In this document: positions 23,278 to 23,663 of the stretch, piece after piece
Layout of the letters: each line of letters begins with the position of its first letter
Numbering within the stretch: position 1 is the first letter of the stretch
From: Candidatus Berkelbacteria bacterium
GTDB lineage: Bacteria > Patescibacteriota > UBA1384 > VFKW01
Assembly (NCBI GenBank): GCA_009885355.1
Contig: VFKW01000147.1
Span: forward strand, 1 to 23,663
DNA: 23,663 nucleotides
Direction of reading: 5' to 3'
Translations under genes and position numbers: made by a program
Notes under the pieces: model-generated
What the model saw: the letters and a program-made list of their open reading frames with translations, nothing else
Database searches by the model: none
What the model was told of the DNA's origin: nothing

Positions 23278-23523
23278 ATGAACAATAAGTACTTTTCAAG
23301 CCTGCTCGGTTGGTATGGTCTTGTCGCCATTCTTCTTGGATACATTCTTATCAGTTTTTCCATCATCTCCGTTCACAGCTTTCTTTATCAAGGATTGATG
23401 CTAACTGGATCTCTCGGCATCGTTCTTATCTCTTTGCAAAAAAAGAATTTCCAGCCGATGATATTAAACGGGATTTTCGCCCTTATCGCTGCCATATCAC
23501 TCTGCCTTCTCGCCCTAAAATAA
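23278..23523 (+). CDS. CBU_0592-like small membrane protein (81 aa)
   Basis: The 81 residues have three hydrophobic segments (about 8-28, 36-53, 61-80). The pattern WYG...YILISF...SFLYQGLMLTGSLGIVLISLQKKNFQPMILNGIFALIAAISL matches the CBU_0592-like family of small membrane proteins of unknown function. It has a modest GAGG site 5 nt before the ATG and lies 14 nt after the beta-propeller gene, so co-transcription is likely. The transcript ends at a terminator overlapping the stop codon. Confidence 0.85.
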   Translation: MNNKYFSSLLGWYGLVAILLGYILISFSIISVHSFLYQGLMLTGSLGIVLISLQKKNFQPMILNGIFALIAAISLCLLALK

Positions 23524-23558
23524 AAAAAGAACCGGCTTGTGTATACGGCTCTTTTTTT
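23522..23558. terminator. Probable bidirectional terminator
   Basis: A7GA-A-CCG pairs with CGG-C-TCT7 around a loop of about 11 nt, with one A-C mismatch. A on one side and T on the other allow action in both directions, as suits the convergent genes here. Confidence 0.65.
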
Positions 23559-23637
23559 ATAACTGCTAATTATAGTAATCCAATACCGCGGCTGTGCCGC
23601 CTCCCTATCTACTATCTACCAACTACTAACTGCTACT

Positions 23638-23663
23638 CTACCATCCTCCTCCTCCGCCACCGC
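23638..23663 (-). CDS. C-terminal end of a protein with poly-Gly-Trp tail (partial)
   Basis: Read on the minus strand from the right edge, the last codons are six Gly and one Trp followed by TAG (23638-23640). This is the same kind of ending as the DUF2207 protein at the left edge and also occurs in TPM-domain proteins. Only about 26 nt are visible, so the family is a guess. Downstream of it, 23588-23600 forms a 5-bp GCGGC/GCCGC hairpin without a T-run. The gap 23559-23637 is otherwise a CTA/ACTA-rich low-complexity stretch. Confidence 0.5.

Noticed and set aside
23600..23640. CTA/ACTA-rich stretch considered as a CRISPR or tandem repeat
   Set aside because: It is irregular low-complexity sequence without repeats of fixed length or spacers.
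1..23663. Defence island, prophage or integrative element
   Set aside because: No nuclease, methylase pair, toxin-antitoxin, integrase, transposase or phage structural gene was recognised; the gene content is housekeeping, transport and pilus.

Overview
This is a 23.7 kb stretch of a compact bacterial chromosome with about 18 genes, short intergenic gaps and the standard genetic code (TGA, TAG and TAA all end genes; Trp is TGG). Most features point to an uncultured Patescibacteria/CPR-type organism: several 1-4 nt gene overlaps, three genes that look leaderless, a type IV pilus operon with a single PilC, a DUF2207 protein with a poly-Gly tail, many small or medium membrane proteins of unknown role, and a dispersed GC-rich palindrome in intergenic DNA. 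This placement is an inference from gene content. There is no rRNA or marker gene here to settle it.

Layout, left to right. The window opens inside a plus-strand DUF2207 membrane protein (to 1700) that ends at a terminator. A malic enzyme follows (1971-3116), then a 118-bp MITE-like palindromic element, then a full-length RecQ helicase that appears leaderless. Next is a secreted orphan protein (5685-6854) with its own consensus promoter, a perfect 14-bp palindrome at the predicted transcription start, and an unexplained leader of about 140 nt. Then come a queuosine-precursor-type transporter (YhhQ family), an EamA-type exporter, and a 60-residue membrane protein translationally coupled to it. 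A minus-strand ABC exporter (8769-10646) is divergent from a small CxxC glutaredoxin.

The centre (11050-16554, minus strand) is a type IV pilus assembly operon. In transcription order it holds pilC, a GspG/PilA-like pilin, GspH/FimT-like, PilV/GspI-like, PilW/GspJ-like and PilX/GspK-like prepilins, then an unknown two-TM protein with a long Lys-rich tail. The ATPases, the PilM/N/O parts and the prepilin peptidase are not in the window. The PilX-like protein has an unusually large ectodomain that may contain a glutamine-amidotransferase-like fold.

Right of the pilus operon are a leaderless methyltransferase (+), a type II cation P-type ATPase (-) with unusual ion-site residues, a second copy of the dispersed palindrome, and purB (-) with a TTG start. 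Back-to-back divergent promoters separate purB from a membrane-anchored beta-propeller protein (+) that is paired with a CBU_0592-like small membrane protein. The window closes on the last seven codons of a minus-strand gene whose tail is again poly-Gly plus Trp.

I saw no CRISPR array, tRNA, rRNA, integrase, transposase, restriction system or recognisable defence island. The least explained parts are the distal end of the pilus operon, the regulated secreted orphan with its leader, and the leaderless promoter architecture.
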